Source: Phymorhynchus buccinoides | Lineage: Eukaryota > Mollusca > Gastropoda > Neogastropoda > Raphitomidae | Assembly: GCA_017654935.2 (NCBI GenBank) | Contig: CM065693.1 | Coordinates: 14,891,258-14,955,257 of the forward strand | Length of the DNA stretch: 64,000 nucleotides | Reading direction: 5' to 3' | Part shown: piece by piece, positions 11,814 to 23,400 of the stretch | Layout of the letters: each line of letters begins with the position of its first letter | Position numbering within the stretch: position 1 is the stretch's first letter | Notes under the pieces: generated by a model | Seen by the model: the letters and a program-made list of their open reading frames with translations, nothing else | Database searches by the model: none | Told to the model about the DNA's origin: nothing | Position numbers and translations under genes: made by a program

Positions 11814-12036
11814 AAGTTGTCAACCCAGAGACGAAACAATCATCAGCGACAACTCGCAAGCATTGTGAAAAATCAAGAACGGTAGCGACGACCCAGTGGT
11901 TAGAGGACCATCATGATCAACGACGACGACAAATCGACCAGCAGGGACAACGACGGAGTGATGATGGAAGGATGATCTTCAGTATTAGCAGCTCATCTCC
12001 AACAACGATCGAAATGCTGTGGACAAGTCGTCAGAG
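11814..12036 (+). ncRNA. Exon-like segment 2
   Basis: Acceptor TTTTTTTCTTTCCAG ends at 11813, and the donor is CAGAG|GTGGGT. The content is GAC/ATC-rich (GAGGACCATCATGATC, then CGACGACGACAAATCGACC) like the other segments of this series. No ORF spans it. Confidence 0.35.
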
Positions 12037-12075
12037 GTGGGTTAGGTTTGCAAGATCTAACATCTTTTAGTTTAA

Positions 12076-12320
12076 CCCTTTCGCCGCCAGCCATTTTCAG
12101 CCAAAAAGTACAATTAAACTTAACCTGGGTAGAGAAAGAAAAAACAATCTGCAATATTGCGAGGTGTGACATGTACTATAACTGTTAACATTAAGCTTAT
12201 CCTTATCTCCCAAAATTAAGAAAATAGGGTCTTAAGATAATAGGCCCTGATTTGATGCTTTTTAGTAACATAGGTGTTAAACCATTGTGGTGCAAAAATG
12301 CGGCATTGGCTGCGAAAGGG
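12076..12320. mobile_element. TTAA-flanked MITE, family B (copy 1)
   Basis: Begins CCCTTTCGCCGCCAG and ends TTGGCTGCGAAAGGG, with TTAA on both sides. Inverted termini starting CCC and a TTAA target are the hallmarks of piggyBac-type elements. The internal sequence is shared with copies at 33481-33681, 39981-40221 and 49785-50018. No transposase. Confidence 0.8.
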
Positions 12321-12683
12321 TTAATATAAGCATTTTTTCTGATGTTAATTGAGGTCAAGATTGCACAGATTTTTTGTTGGTCAATGATTCAGACAAGTTG
12401 CTCGTTTTTATTGGAAGTGTGTGATGGTTCGCTGTGTTTGTACGGTTTTGCTTAAAAAAGAACTATTTCATAGAAAATATCTTTGGTTGGGAAACTAATT
12501 AAAGCAGTGAAATGAATAAACGGAAGGAACTTCTCGTAAATTCACTCCATTTTTTACCAAAGTTATTTATGGCACCGATTCGCCTGCAAAGTGAAAGTAG
12601 TTGCCACAACAATACAGACCCAAGTTCATTCTTAACTTAATTAAAGCAGATTTTAACACGAACAACTTGATGTGTTTTCGAAG

Positions 12684-12803
12684 GACACTTCGAAGATACA
12701 GCGATCCGGTGCATCACCAGTGACGACATTGAATAACGTGATGAAGCGGCGAGTCCATCATTGTCCTCTCGATCATCAGGAACGCGATCAGCTGAGATTA
12801 CAG
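12684..12803 (+). ncRNA. Exon-like segment 3
   Basis: A 120-bp segment between TGTTTTCGAAG and the strong donor ACAG|GTAGGT. It contains CGATCATCAGGAACGCGATC and TCCGGTGCATCACC, in the same vocabulary as its neighbours. Exon status is inferred from splice signals only. Confidence 0.33.
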
Positions 12804-13399
12804 GTAGGTCCTAAGTAAGTCCGAAGACCCATTTATATTCTGTTCTCAATATTCACCAAGGAGCGCTTCTGCCCAATTGGTGAAGAAACCCACCTTTATC
12901 AATAAACCAAGAAGAAATCTAAGCGAGGGAAGCCAGCAAGAGAATGGTCAAGCAAAACAAAGGAGGGTTATTTTTTTCTGTGATGCATATCGGGCGATTT
13001 TGACCACAACAGTCGGATAGCAGAGGGGCAGCTGATTTTCTGGGCTAGAATTCTTTTATTGTGGAAATACCTTTCACAGGTTACTCCTATTCGGTCGGAA
13101 GGATTTGAGGACTAGTCCCTTTAGCTGCAACACTATGAATTGGTTCGTGTGTATTATGATTGGGTAGTAGAGGGATGACAGCAAGAAATGAGGGGTAGCT
13201 GGAGAGTAGTGGGGCAAAGGCAAAGGTGGAAGCATGGGTGAAAGGTGAGGGGAAGTGTTGGGGGAAGAGGGGGAGGGGAACAATGATTGTTACTGGCGGG
13301 TGTTGAAGCCGCCATGTACCGTAGTTCCCAAGCAGGCTATCAAGGTGGACTCTTTGTATATCCTGTGTACCGCTGAGGATGTTTGCCAAACTGAATGAG

Positions 13400-13529
13400 C
13401 AACTTAGGACGCAGATTGGTGATGAGTTCCTCCCTCTCTCTCTCTCACTACGCCCAACTAAGAAAATCACGCGATAAGCACCTGCCGGTTTGACTGCCCC
13501 CTGGCGGTCAAATCCGCGTCATAAGTTGA
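13400..13529. mobile_element. Palindromic MITE, family C (copy 1, shortened)
   Basis: Ends are CAACTTAGGACGC and GCGTCATAAGTTG. The centre has a short CT run and ACTACGCCCAACTAAGAA. The full version is at 34758-35002. It interrupts or abuts the Penelope-like fragment at its right. Confidence 0.7.
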
Positions 13530-13535
13530 CCATTT

Positions 13536-13985
13536 TGTACAAAACTCTGGTTGTGGTTCTGATTGTTAAGTGGGCAGATACAGGAGTAGGGTATCACAGT
13601 TGTATACTTATCAGGTGTTCGGAAAATCTTTCATTCAGGGTACGGTAGGTTTCACCAATGTATCTTGTTGCATAGTGAACACTGCAAAGCGTACACCAGG
13701 TTGGAAGATGGACAGTTGAAGTGGGATCGGACGGTGAAGCTTCCGGATGGTTCATTGATGGATGTTTGGTTACTGATGAAGGGGCATGTTTTATGCTTTG
13801 GTTTGTTGTTAGGGAAGTTCCCAGATGATTGATTACTGGTTTCCCTGATCTTTGCTTGAACCAGATGGTTCCTTAGATTTCTATCCCTTCTGAAAGCAAC
13901 AATAGGGAGTTTCGGTAAGACTTATTTCAAGCAGGGATCTTGTTGAAGGAAGTGGAAGTTTTTAAAGAACAAAAGGCCTTTGGAT
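13536..13985 (-). pseudogene. Penelope-like element fragment (GIY-YIG endonuclease region)
   Basis: The minus-strand translation, reading from 13985 down, gives in order FLQQDPCLK, a stop, PIVAFRRDRNLRNHLV, GNFPNNKPKHKTCPF, NLVYALQCSLCNK and, after a one-base frame change near 13640, RYIGETYRTLNERFSEHL. This is the linker and GIY-YIG nuclease arrangement of Penelope-like retroelements: Phe-Arg-Arg-Asp block, Cys-containing KTCPF block, VYALQC, then YIGET with a downstream Arg and EH. At least one stop and one frameshift show it is dead. The reverse transcriptase is absent. The endpoint near 13536 abuts a MITE. Confidence 0.7.
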
Positions 13986-14548
13986 AATAGACCCGGATTA
14001 CATGCCTTTTAATAACATGAGTGTTCTTGCAATTACTATGTCTGTGAAATACAGAAAAAAGTGTTATTTGAAGTTTACATACATTTTAAAGACAGATATC
14101 CGGCAAAGATGCAGTTTAATCCCCTCCATTTTCTCGATTCTGTCAATTTTGTTTTTCAGTCTTGCCTTACTGCAGATTGAGCACATGAACCTCCATCATT
14201 ATCTATATTGAATGTTAATTTTCATCCTTTTAAACAATCAAAAATATGCATTTGCTAATACAGTGGGCCCTTATAAGACCTCCCATTATAAGACTCCCTC
14301 GGGCCTCCCACATAAGACCTACTTCTCTGAGACATGCCCTTTGTAAGCATTACAATTACCTCTCTTATAAGACCCTAAGACTCTATATGGCAACTAATCT
14401 GAAGTTTGCATTGTCCATTGAGCTTAGATAAGTTAGTTTTCTTTTTCTTTTGCAGTATGGAGGTTTCTTTAATAAACGAAAACTGTGCCAATTGAATCGT
14501 TCTTCTAAAGCCAAGTGTAGAAATTAATAAGATTTTGTATGTTTTCAG

Positions 14549-14900
14549 ATAATAACAACCCAGCCACCTGAGCAACGACGACGACGACGACAGCTACGTA
14601 GAGGATTGAACGAGCCAAAGGAACATTTTTAACAACGACGTAGAAAACGCAACCGACGATGTGGACGATTCGGATACTACAAACATCGGTAATGACGACG
14701 ACGGTGGTGGTAGTGATGGCTGAATGACTTGCTATCAACCACAAGAACAATTCAACGCAAAGGAGATCAATTTTGTCAACTGCAGCAGCACCAACAGCTA
14801 CCATGCGACGGCGACGACTTCGACTAAGACGATTCATGCGAGATAACCGAACAGATGAACACCCACCCCCACCCCCAACCCCACCTCCACCCCCCTAACA
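14549..14900 (+). ncRNA. Exon-like segment 4 (3' end undefined)
   Basis: Acceptor TGTTTTCAG ends at 14548. The segment is rich in GACGAC trinucleotides (CAACGACGACGACGACGAC) and GATGTGGACGATTCGG, then runs into a CCACCCCC-rich stretch. It is compositionally related to segments 1-3. A polyadenylation site is not evident. Confidence 0.3.
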
Positions 14901-15065
14901 CACGCATACACCTCATTGTGTTGTGTTATTTTTTTAATGCATGTTGACTTACTTTGCATCGGAGGTGTTTTGGTGTTGTGTTGTGATTGTATTGATATAT
15001 CTTTGTCATTTGACTTGCCTTTTTTGTTAGGAGGCTTTGTTTGGTGTTTTCTTGTTTTATAATCC

Positions 15066-15200
15066 AGGGTCTGTATTCACATTGAGATCTTATTGAGTCA
15101 ATCATCGTGATATCTTAGAAGTCCTTCTAAAGATATAGGACTTTAGAAGGACTTCTAAGATATGATGTCTCATACTATCTGAATGTGAATACAGGCCCTG
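15066..15200. mobile_element. Palindromic MITE, family D (copy 1)
   Basis: Ends are AGGGTCTGTATTCACATT and AATGTGAATACAGGCCCT. The inner arms TCTTAGAAGTCCTTCTAAAG and CTTTAGAAGGACTTCTAAGA form a second stem. Related palindromes are at 49192-49346 and 56931-57092. Confidence 0.75.
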
Positions 15201-15335
15201 TTCTTCCTATCATATTATGCATAGAGTGTGTATTGACATTTTATATTGAAAAGAACAAAGATGATTCTTGCTTAACTCCACGGGCCTGCCTGACCATTAA
15301 GTCCCCTAACTGCAGACTAACCGCATGTGTAATAT

Positions 15336-16500
15336 CTATCGCACGTTATTGACACTTCTAAGTGAGTTTATGAGTGTGTGTGCACGCGTGCGTGCTTGTT
15401 TGTTGTGTTTTTTTAGACTTAAAGCGTTTTGGAATGACGTGATGTAATTTGCTATAGAACACCTCATTGACATAAGTGAGTTTATGAGTGTGCACGCGCG
15501 TGCGTGCATGCGTGTGCTTTTTTCCTTCTTTTTTTTAAGACTTAAGCGTTTTGGAATGACGTGACTCAATGTGTTATATAACACCTTCCCTATTGCACGT
15601 TAGTGACATAAGTGAGTTTATGTGTGTGCGCGCGTGTGCATGCATGTGCTTGTTTTTGTGTGTGTGTGTTTTTTTATAAAAAAAGAAGACTTAGAGCGTT
15701 TTGTAATGATGTGATGCAATGTGCTATAGGACACCTTCCCTATCGCACGTTATTGACAAGTGAATTTATGAGTGCGTGTGTGCACGCGCGTGCATGCGTG
15801 TGCTTGTTTTTGTGTGTGTTTTTTTAAGACAAAGCGATTTGGAATGATGTGATGTAATATGCTATAGAACACCTTCACTATCACATGTTACTGACATAAG
15901 TGAGTTTGAGTGTGTGTGCGCGCGCGTGCATGCTTGTCGTGTTGTGCTTGTTTTTGTGGGTTTTTTTTTTTAAGACTTAAAGGGTTTTGGAATGACGTGA
16001 TGTAATGTGCTATAGAACACCTTCCCTATCGCACGTTATTGACATAAGTGAGTTTATGAATGTGTGTGCGCACGTGCGTGCATATGTGTGCTTGTTTTGT
16101 GTTTTTGTGTTGGGTTTTTTTAAGACTTAAAGGGTTTTGGAATGACGTGATGTAATGTGCTATAGAACACCTTCCCTATCGCACGTTATTGACATAAGTG
16201 AGTTTATGAATGTGTGTGCGCACGCGCGTGTATGCATGTGCTTGTTTTTGTGTGTGTGTTTTTTTGTTGTGTTTTTTAAGACTTGAAGCGTTTTGGAATT
16301 ACGTGATGTAATGTGCTATAGAACACCTTCCCTATCGCACGTTATTGACATAAGTGAGTTTATGAATGTGTGTGCGCACGCGCGTGTATGCATGTGCTTG
16401 TTTTTGTGTGTGTGTGTTTTTTTGTTTTGTTTTTAAAGACTTGAAGCGTTTTGGAATGACGTGATGTAATGTGCTATAAAACACTTAATATCCATTTATA
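15336..16500. repeat. About 140-bp tandem array with alternating purine-pyrimidine tracts
   Basis: About eight units share CTATCGCACGTTATTGACAT, AAGTGAGTTTATGA, a GTGTGCGCACGCGCGTG-like tract of 25-40 bp, a T-run, AAGACTTAAAGCGTTTTGG, then AATGACGTGATGTAATGTGC. Unit length varies (about 120-155 bp) mainly through the GT/GC tract and T-run. Each unit includes a CRE-like TGACGT and a potential Z-DNA segment. Confidence 0.85.
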
Positions 16501-17460
16501 TACCGATCTCCAAGTAGTGCCACAGAGGCCTGCCAGATGTGAGATATAAAACAATATCCAGAGATATCATTTGCATATATTAACCCATAAGCTTAGTGTA
16601 AATTCGCGTGTAAGAATACACCGTTGCTATTAGAAACTTGACGTCAGTTATATATCTCTCGGCTTGCAACGCGAGCTGTTCCTACCACACCCAGAATTTG
16701 ACAAGCTGTGCAGTGTTACCCTTAGGATTCATTCAGCGCTGACGACAACATGTAATGCTAGTACACAACGAAGACTCATGGCTCGAATGAATCAACAGTA
16801 GCAGATGTCGCATATATACACAAACCATTCTGTGCGTGCCACTTGAAACGTCTAGCCGTGGATCTAGGCCTAGGCTACTCAACTCCATGACCGTGTCGAT
16901 ATTAGTAGATGATTCGAGCTATACAATTTTGGCACAGGGAGAGTTCATGTTGACAATGTAGACGCAGTACTGTCTCAAAACAGCTCGAATTCATCTTCAG
17001 TCCGGAAATAAAAATGAGCCCAATGAACCTGTGCGAAGGGCTACCGCACCTTCGTTAAAAAGAAGAAAAAAAAGAAGAAGCGTGATTTCGGGGCCTGTGA
17101 TCGTTCTTGTCAAAGCTGACTCCTCGCTTTTTCACGGTGTGTTGAAATTGACTCGCTCTCGTTAAGTGTGTAGCCTACGTTTTATTGTTGGTGTTTACAG
17201 GTTAAAATAACAGCAATTGTCGTTAGTGTTTCAGTTCGTTGCTTCTGTTTGTGTTTGTTTTGTTACCACATCTTATGAAGTACATTTGAGTTAACATTTT
17301 CTATTTTGTTGAACTATATTCTTTGCACAAGAATGCGTGTTACAGTGTGTGTGTGTGCTGCGACAACTGGTGTGAAAAATGGATGCGTTTTCATTTCGCT
17401 GCAGATCTCAGCCTGTTTCTTTTTTCTTGCTTTTCTGTTGATACACATCAGTATATATCC
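16501..17460. other. Unique DNA, no feature recognised
   Basis: Non-repetitive sequence of mixed composition. An A/G-rich run (AAAAAGAAGAAAAAAAAG-like) lies near 17058. I see no supported exons or RNA genes. Confidence 0.4.
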
Positions 17461-17607
17461 GTTATTATGATTTGGGAGTTAGATATTGCTTTTATCCTAT
17501 CTCTCGAGCCTTGTTGTTTATCACACTCAGTCTCCGACTTCGTGTGATAAACAGCAAGCCTCTCGAGATAGGATAAAAGCAATATCTAACTCCCAAATCA
17601 TAATAAC
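17461..17607. repeat. Near-perfect hairpin, about 60-bp arms
   Basis: The left arm runs GTTATTATGATTTGGGAG through TTGCTTTTATCCTATCTC to CTCGAG. The right arm is its complement, ending CTCCCAAATCATAATAAC. The loop is about 20-30 bp around CTCAGTCTCCGACTTCG. It is probably a palindromic MITE, and no second copy is in the window. Confidence 0.75.
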
Positions 17608-18140
17608 TGATAATATAACTTTTATATTCCCTCGATTAAATCCATACTGCTTTTCCAGGCCATCCTTTCTTTTATCTACACTACAGGTGGGGATCATTGT
17701 GAACTCACTCACTACCTCTGTTACCATACTTAACACTTCCCACCTTCCACCTTTTCACCTTCCAGGTGAGAAGTAAGAAAGTTGGCTTCATTCTTTCCAA
17801 GGCTTGTAGGCTGCGAAGTTATAACTCTTTGTGACATTTAGGCTTTTTGTTTGAACCTATTGTGGGGATTACTGCTATTATCTCATGCATTAGCAGTTTG
17901 ATATACTGGAAACACGATTGTTGCCATGTGCAAAGAGACAATTCGATGATGTAGAGAACGTAGATAAGGCCACTTACTGTATTATATTAATGCTTTAAAT
18001 TTTGGATCATAGCTGTGCTTTTTGTGTATTTGTGTGTATCGATAAGACTTTCTCTGCGTCACATTGTGTCTGCGTTGTTTTGTTCTTAACTTTCCTTAAA
18101 TATTTTTGAGTTGCCAAGACTTTCCCTAGTTAATGTTTTT

Positions 18141-19105
18141 AGTCCGTCACCAAGACGGACTATTGCGATGGGCTGGTTTGTATTTTTTTTTTTTTTTTTT
18201 TTTCTTTTCTTTTCTGTCTGTCCCAAGGATATCTCCCGAACCGCTTGACCGAATCGCGTCAAAGTTTGTGTGAAGGTGTGCCTCCTTAATAGGAAGAGAT
18301 CGGCGCAAACCATTTTGCCGTCTTGACCTTGACGTACGACCTTGAAAACCGAAAATCTATGTTTAGCCATATCTCGGGCACCGATCAACATAGGATGTTG
18401 AAACTTGGTATGAAGGTGGTTTGGCTTATGCCCGTTCTGATGATGGCATACCGATCAAGGTCAAGGTCAAGGTCAAAAAGATCGCAGGAGCCTGAAAATC
18501 GGAGGGTCATTTTTTTCTCCTTCTGTCTGTCCCAAGGATATCTTTCGAACGGGTTGACAGAATCACGTCACATTGTGTGTGCTGGTGTGTCACCATGAGA
18601 GGAAGGCATCCGCGCAAACCATATTGCCGTCTTGACCTTGACCTTGGCGTACGACCTTGAAAACTGAAAATCTTTCAGGGGCCATAACTCCCACACCGTT
18701 AGTGTTAGTCTTCAAATTTGGCATGAAGGTACTTTGGCTTATGCCCGTTCTGATGGTGGCGATCCATAGGCCTTGAAAGTGGTAGGGGTCTACACATTGG
18801 GTTTTAAGCCATATTTTCCACATTGGTACTTGACAGAAGCGCTTCAGATTGTGTGTGGTACTGTATACCCTAGAGAAGAAAACATCCGAGCATAAATTAT
18901 CACCATGCTGACCTTGACCTTGAAGTGTGACCTTGAAAACCGAAATTTCCTTCTTTGCGCTATATGTTTCTTCTTCAAGCTGTATCTCGTGAACTAGAAG
19001 ACAGAATCCCTTCCAATTTTGTGTCAGGATGTGACACTCTACGGGGTGTCGCAAGTGCGTGGCATTGCTGGTGACGGACATGTCTGCCGCTAGGCGCCGC
19101 CCTTG
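18141..19105 (+). mobile_element. Element E (copy 1), Helentron-like candidate rich in AGGTCA half-sites
   Basis: A ~965-bp repeat also found inverted at 48117-49111 and as a fragment at 63415-63720. One end is a foldback, AGTCCGTCACCAAGACGGAC. The other end is a GC-rich foldback followed by GCCCTTGTT. Inside, a ~250-bp module is repeated in degenerate form: TGTCCCAAGGATATC, GAATC(G/A)CGTCA, GCGCAAACCAT(T/A)TTGCCG, CTTGACCTTGACC, TATGCCCGTTCTGATG. A T-run follows the first foldback. No ORF is credible; a 177-codon frame on the minus strand simply reads through the repeated modules. No-target-duplication insertion (see copy 2) plus a terminal hairpin suggests a rolling-circle (Helentron/HINE-type) element, which is inference. 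Confidence 0.6.
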
Positions 19106-19254
19106 TTTTTGTTTTATGTTCAACCTTTCCTAAAACGTTTTGTTTTTACACTTGTGTGCTTGGTTTTGTGTTGTTTTTTAGTTTACAAGATTCCCTGCGT
19201 CAGATATTTTATTTTTCTTTGCCTTTCATTTACATTTTTTTCATGTTACCTTGC

Positions 19255-19350
19255 TTGTCCTCTTGTGTACACGCACACACACACGCACACACACACACAT
19301 ACACATACATACACACACATATACACACATACACATACACATACATCAGT
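19255..19350. repeat. (AC)n-type microsatellite
   Basis: ACACAC and ACATAC repeats, imperfect. Confidence 0.85.
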
Positions 19351-19765
19351 GTTAACAGATGCTTTTCGACAAAAATAAAACTCATTAGTTTTTGATGAAT
19401 GAGGACTATTCTAAAACGTGAATAACAGATTTTTATGACGCTGCCAGTTTTGTTTGAATGCTAGCCAGATAATTATGTAGGGCAATGTCATGACCTCCCC
19501 CCCCCCCTCCCCTCTCAGCCTGGTCCCCCATCAGCTTTCATAATTCTTCCTTCTCTCCTGCCTTCTGTCTCCTTCAACTCCTTCCATATGATTTTTATTT
19601 TTTATTTTAATCTTTACGTAAACGTTTAAAAAAACACTAGACGTCACAACTTTCAAGGACAGCTTGCCTTCTGTGCAAGCTTACTACAGCAGATTGATGG
19701 ATCGTATACACACATTTAGGATGTTTACCGTTTTCATACAATTGACCCTTTTTAATACGTGGTAG

Positions 19766-19826
19766 GAATAACGTGGTGACAGCCCTGACATGGCCTTAGT
19801 TGTCGACGGGGCTATAATTTTAATCG
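19766..19826 (+). mobile_element. 3' tail of an unidentified retroelement, family T (copy 1)
   Basis: GGTGACAGCCCTGACATGGC then CTTAGTTGTCGACGGGGCTA and TAATTTTAAT. The same conserved tail occurs at 33382-33440 and 40823-40870, each ending in an A/T-rich simple tail. This pattern is typical of 5'-truncated LINEs or SINEs that share a 3' end. No coding part is visible here. Confidence 0.5.
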
Positions 19827-20159
19827 AAATTGACAAAGCAAATGGAATTTTCTTTCGGGAATCAGCAAAATGTCATAATGAAATGTTCAGACTTTAATTC
19901 TGATAAATTGAAATTCTTGTGTATGCACTTTTAAAAATATTGTTATGAACTTTAATCCTGTTTATGAAGTTTACAAGAAAGGCAAACGAGATATTAATAC
20001 TTTCGCCAGTAATGGAAATTGAAAAAAAGCACGTAACAGCTCGCTTTTTCAGTCAGCATTTTTTTTTTTCTTATGAAAAAATACTGATATGCAGATATAT
20101 GCAGACACACAAGAATTTTGTCACCTTGACGTGGACAGTTATTTGATTAAAAGGCACAC

Positions 20160-20426
20160 ACGGAACACCTTCACACACACACATGCATAAATCCCTAGCC
20201 ACACAACCGCCACCACTCAACTCGTCCCCAATGCAACACCCCAATGAAACACGCACCCCCCCCCCCCCCCACACACACCCTACGTGATCTCTCCCCCACA
20301 CACACGCACAACGCGATCTCTCACCACTCATCCCCCCTACGTGATCTCCCCAACACACTCAACGTGATCTCCCCAACGTGATCCACCAACCAAAAACACA
20401 CCCAATGCGATCTCTCTCCCATCTCT
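20160..20426. repeat. Left transition zone of the satellite (diverged monomers)
   Basis: CA/CC-rich DNA with irregularly spaced (C)AACG(C/T)GATC words, such as TACGTGATCTC, CAACGCGATCTC and CAACGTGATCTCCCC. These look like unhomogenised ~20-bp ancestors of the 40-bp unit. Includes a poly-C run near 20258-20270. Confidence 0.7.
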
Positions 20427-23400
20427 TTCCCTCAACGCGATACACCCAACATCCCCAACGTGACACCCCCTTCAACGCGATCCACCCAACATCCCCAACG
20501 TGACACTTTCCTCAACGCGATCCACCCAACATCCCCAACGTGACACTTCCCTCAACGCGATCCACCCAACATCCCCAACGTGACACTTCCCTCAACATGA
20601 TCCCCAACATCGTGACACCCTCTCAACGCGATCCACCCAACATCCCCAACGTGACACTTCCCTCAACGCGATCCACCCAACATCCCCAACGTGACACCCT
20701 CTCAACGCGATCCACCCAACATCCCCAACGTGACACTTCCCTCAACGCGATCCACCCAACATCCCCAACGTGACATTTCCCTCAACGCGATCCACCCAAC
20801 ATCCCCAACGTGACACTTCCCTCAACACGATCCACCCAACATCCCCAACGTGACATTTCCCTCAACGCGATCCACCCAACATCCCCAACGTGACACTTCC
20901 CTCAACGCGATCCACCCAACATCCCCAACGTGACATTTCCCTCAACGCGATCCACTCAACATCCCCAACGTGACAGCCCCCTCAACGCGATCCACTCGAC
21001 ATCCCCAACGTGACAGCCCCCTCAACGCGGTCCACTCGACATCCCCAACGTGACACTTCCCTCAACGCGATCCACCCAACATCCCCAACGTGACACCCCC
21101 CTCAACGCGATCCACTCAACATCCCCAACGTGACACCCCACTCAACGCGATCCACCCAACATCCCCAACGTGACACTTCCCTCAACGCGATCCACCCAAC
21201 ATCCCCAACGTGACACTTCCCTCAACGCGATCCACCCAACATCCCCAACGTGACACCCTCTCAACGCGATCCACCCAACATCCCCAGCGTGACACTTCCC
21301 TCAACGCGATCCACCCAACATCCCCAACGTGACACTTCCCTCAACGCGATCCACCCAACATCCCCAACGTGACACTTCCCTCAACGCGATCCACCCAACA
21401 TCCCCAACGTGACACCCCCCTCAACGCGATCCACCCAACATCCCCAACGTGACACCCCCTCAACGCGATCCACCCAACATCCCCAACGTGACACTTCCCT
21501 CAACGCGATCCACTCGACATCCCCAACGTGACAGCCCCTTCAACGCGATTCCCCTCCCACATCCCTAACGTGACACTTCCCTCAACGCGATCCACCCAAC
21601 ATTCCCAACGTGACACTTCCCTCAACGCGATCCACCCAACATCCCCAACGTGACACTTCCCTCAACGCGATCCACCCAACATCCCCAACGTGACACCCTC
21701 TCAACGCGATCCACCCAACATCCCCAACGTGACACTTCCCTCAACGCGATCCACCCAACATCCCCAACGTGACACCCCCTCAACGCGATCCACCCAACAT
21801 CCCCAACGTGACACTTCCCTCAACGCGATCCACCCAACATCCCCAACGTGACACTTCCCTCAACGCGATCCACCCAACATCCCCAACGTGACACTTCCCT
21901 CAACGCGATCCACCCAACATCCCCAACGTGACACTTCCCTCAACGCGATCCACCCAACATCCCCAGCGTGACACTTACCTCAACGCGATCCACCCAACAT
22001 CCCCAACGTGACACTTCCCTCAACGCGATCCACCCAACATCCCCAACGTGACACCCTCTCAACGCGATCCACCCAACATCCCCAACGTGACACTTCCCTC
22101 AACGCGATCCACCCAACATCCCCAACGTGACACTTCCCTCAACGCGATCCACTCAACATCCCCAACGTGACAGCCCACTCAACGCGATCCCCCCAACATC
22201 CCCAACGTGACACTTCCCTCAACGCGATCCACTCAACATCCCCAACGTGACAGCCCACTCAACGCGATCCCCCCAACAACCTCAACTTGACACTTCCCTC
22301 AACGCGATCCACTCGACATCCCCAACGTGACACTTCCCTCAACGCGATCCACCCAACATCCTCAACTTGACACTTCCTTCAACGCGATCCACTCGACATC
22401 CCCAACGTGACACCCACTCAACGCGATCCCCCAACATCCTCAACTTGACACTTCCCTCAACGCGATCCACCCAACATCCCCAACGTGACACCCCCCTCAA
22501 CGCGATCCACCCAACATCCCCAACGTGACACCCCCCTCAACGCGATCCACCCAACATCCCCAACGTGACACCCACTCAACGCGATCCCCCAACATCCCCA
22601 ACGTGACACCCTCCCTCAACGCGATCCACCCAACATCCCCAACGTGACACTTCCCTCAACGCGATGCACCCAACATCCCCAACGTGACACCAACCTCAAC
22701 ACGATCCACTCGACATCCCCAACGTGACACCCCACTCAACGCGATCCACCCAACATCCCCAACGTGACACTTCCCTCAACGCGATCCACCCACCATCCCC
22801 AACGTGACACTTCCCTCAACGCGATCCACCCAACATCCCCAGCGTGACACTTCCCTCAACGCGATCCACCCAACATCCCCAACGTGACACTTCCCTCAAC
22901 GCGATCCACCCAACATCCCCAGCGTGACACTTACCTCAACGCGATCCACCCAACATCCCCAACGTGACACTTCCCTCAACGCGATCCACCCAACATCCCC
23001 AACGTGACACCCTCTCAACGCGATCCACCCAACATCCCCAACGTGACACTTCCCTCAACGCGATCCACCCAACATCCCCAACGTGACACTTCCCTCAACG
23101 CGATCCACTCAACATCCCCAACGTGACAGCCCACTCAACGCGATCCACCCAACATCCCCAACGTGACACTTCCCTCAACGCGATCCACTCAACATCCCCA
23201 ACGTGACAGCCCACTCAACGCGATCCCCCCAACAACCTCAACTTGACACTTCCCTCAAAAAAAATCAACGCGATCCACCCAACATCCCCAACGTGACACT
23301 TCCCTCAACGCGATCCACCCAACATCCTCAACTTGACACTTCCTTCAACGCGATCCACTCGACATCCCCAACGTGACACCCACTCAACGCGATCCCCCAA

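Noticed and set aside
13087..13470. 127-codon minus-strand frame next to the Penelope-like fragment
   Set aside because: It runs through the family C MITE and Pro/Leu-rich low-complexity sequence. I could not connect it to the endonuclease fragment.
18590..19123. 177-codon minus-strand frame, with a similar 165-codon frame at 48018-48515
   Set aside because: Both lie in element E and consist of its repeated modules (VFKV...QGQGQ). The two copies are interrupted at different places, and it is a repeat-derived frame without a domain.
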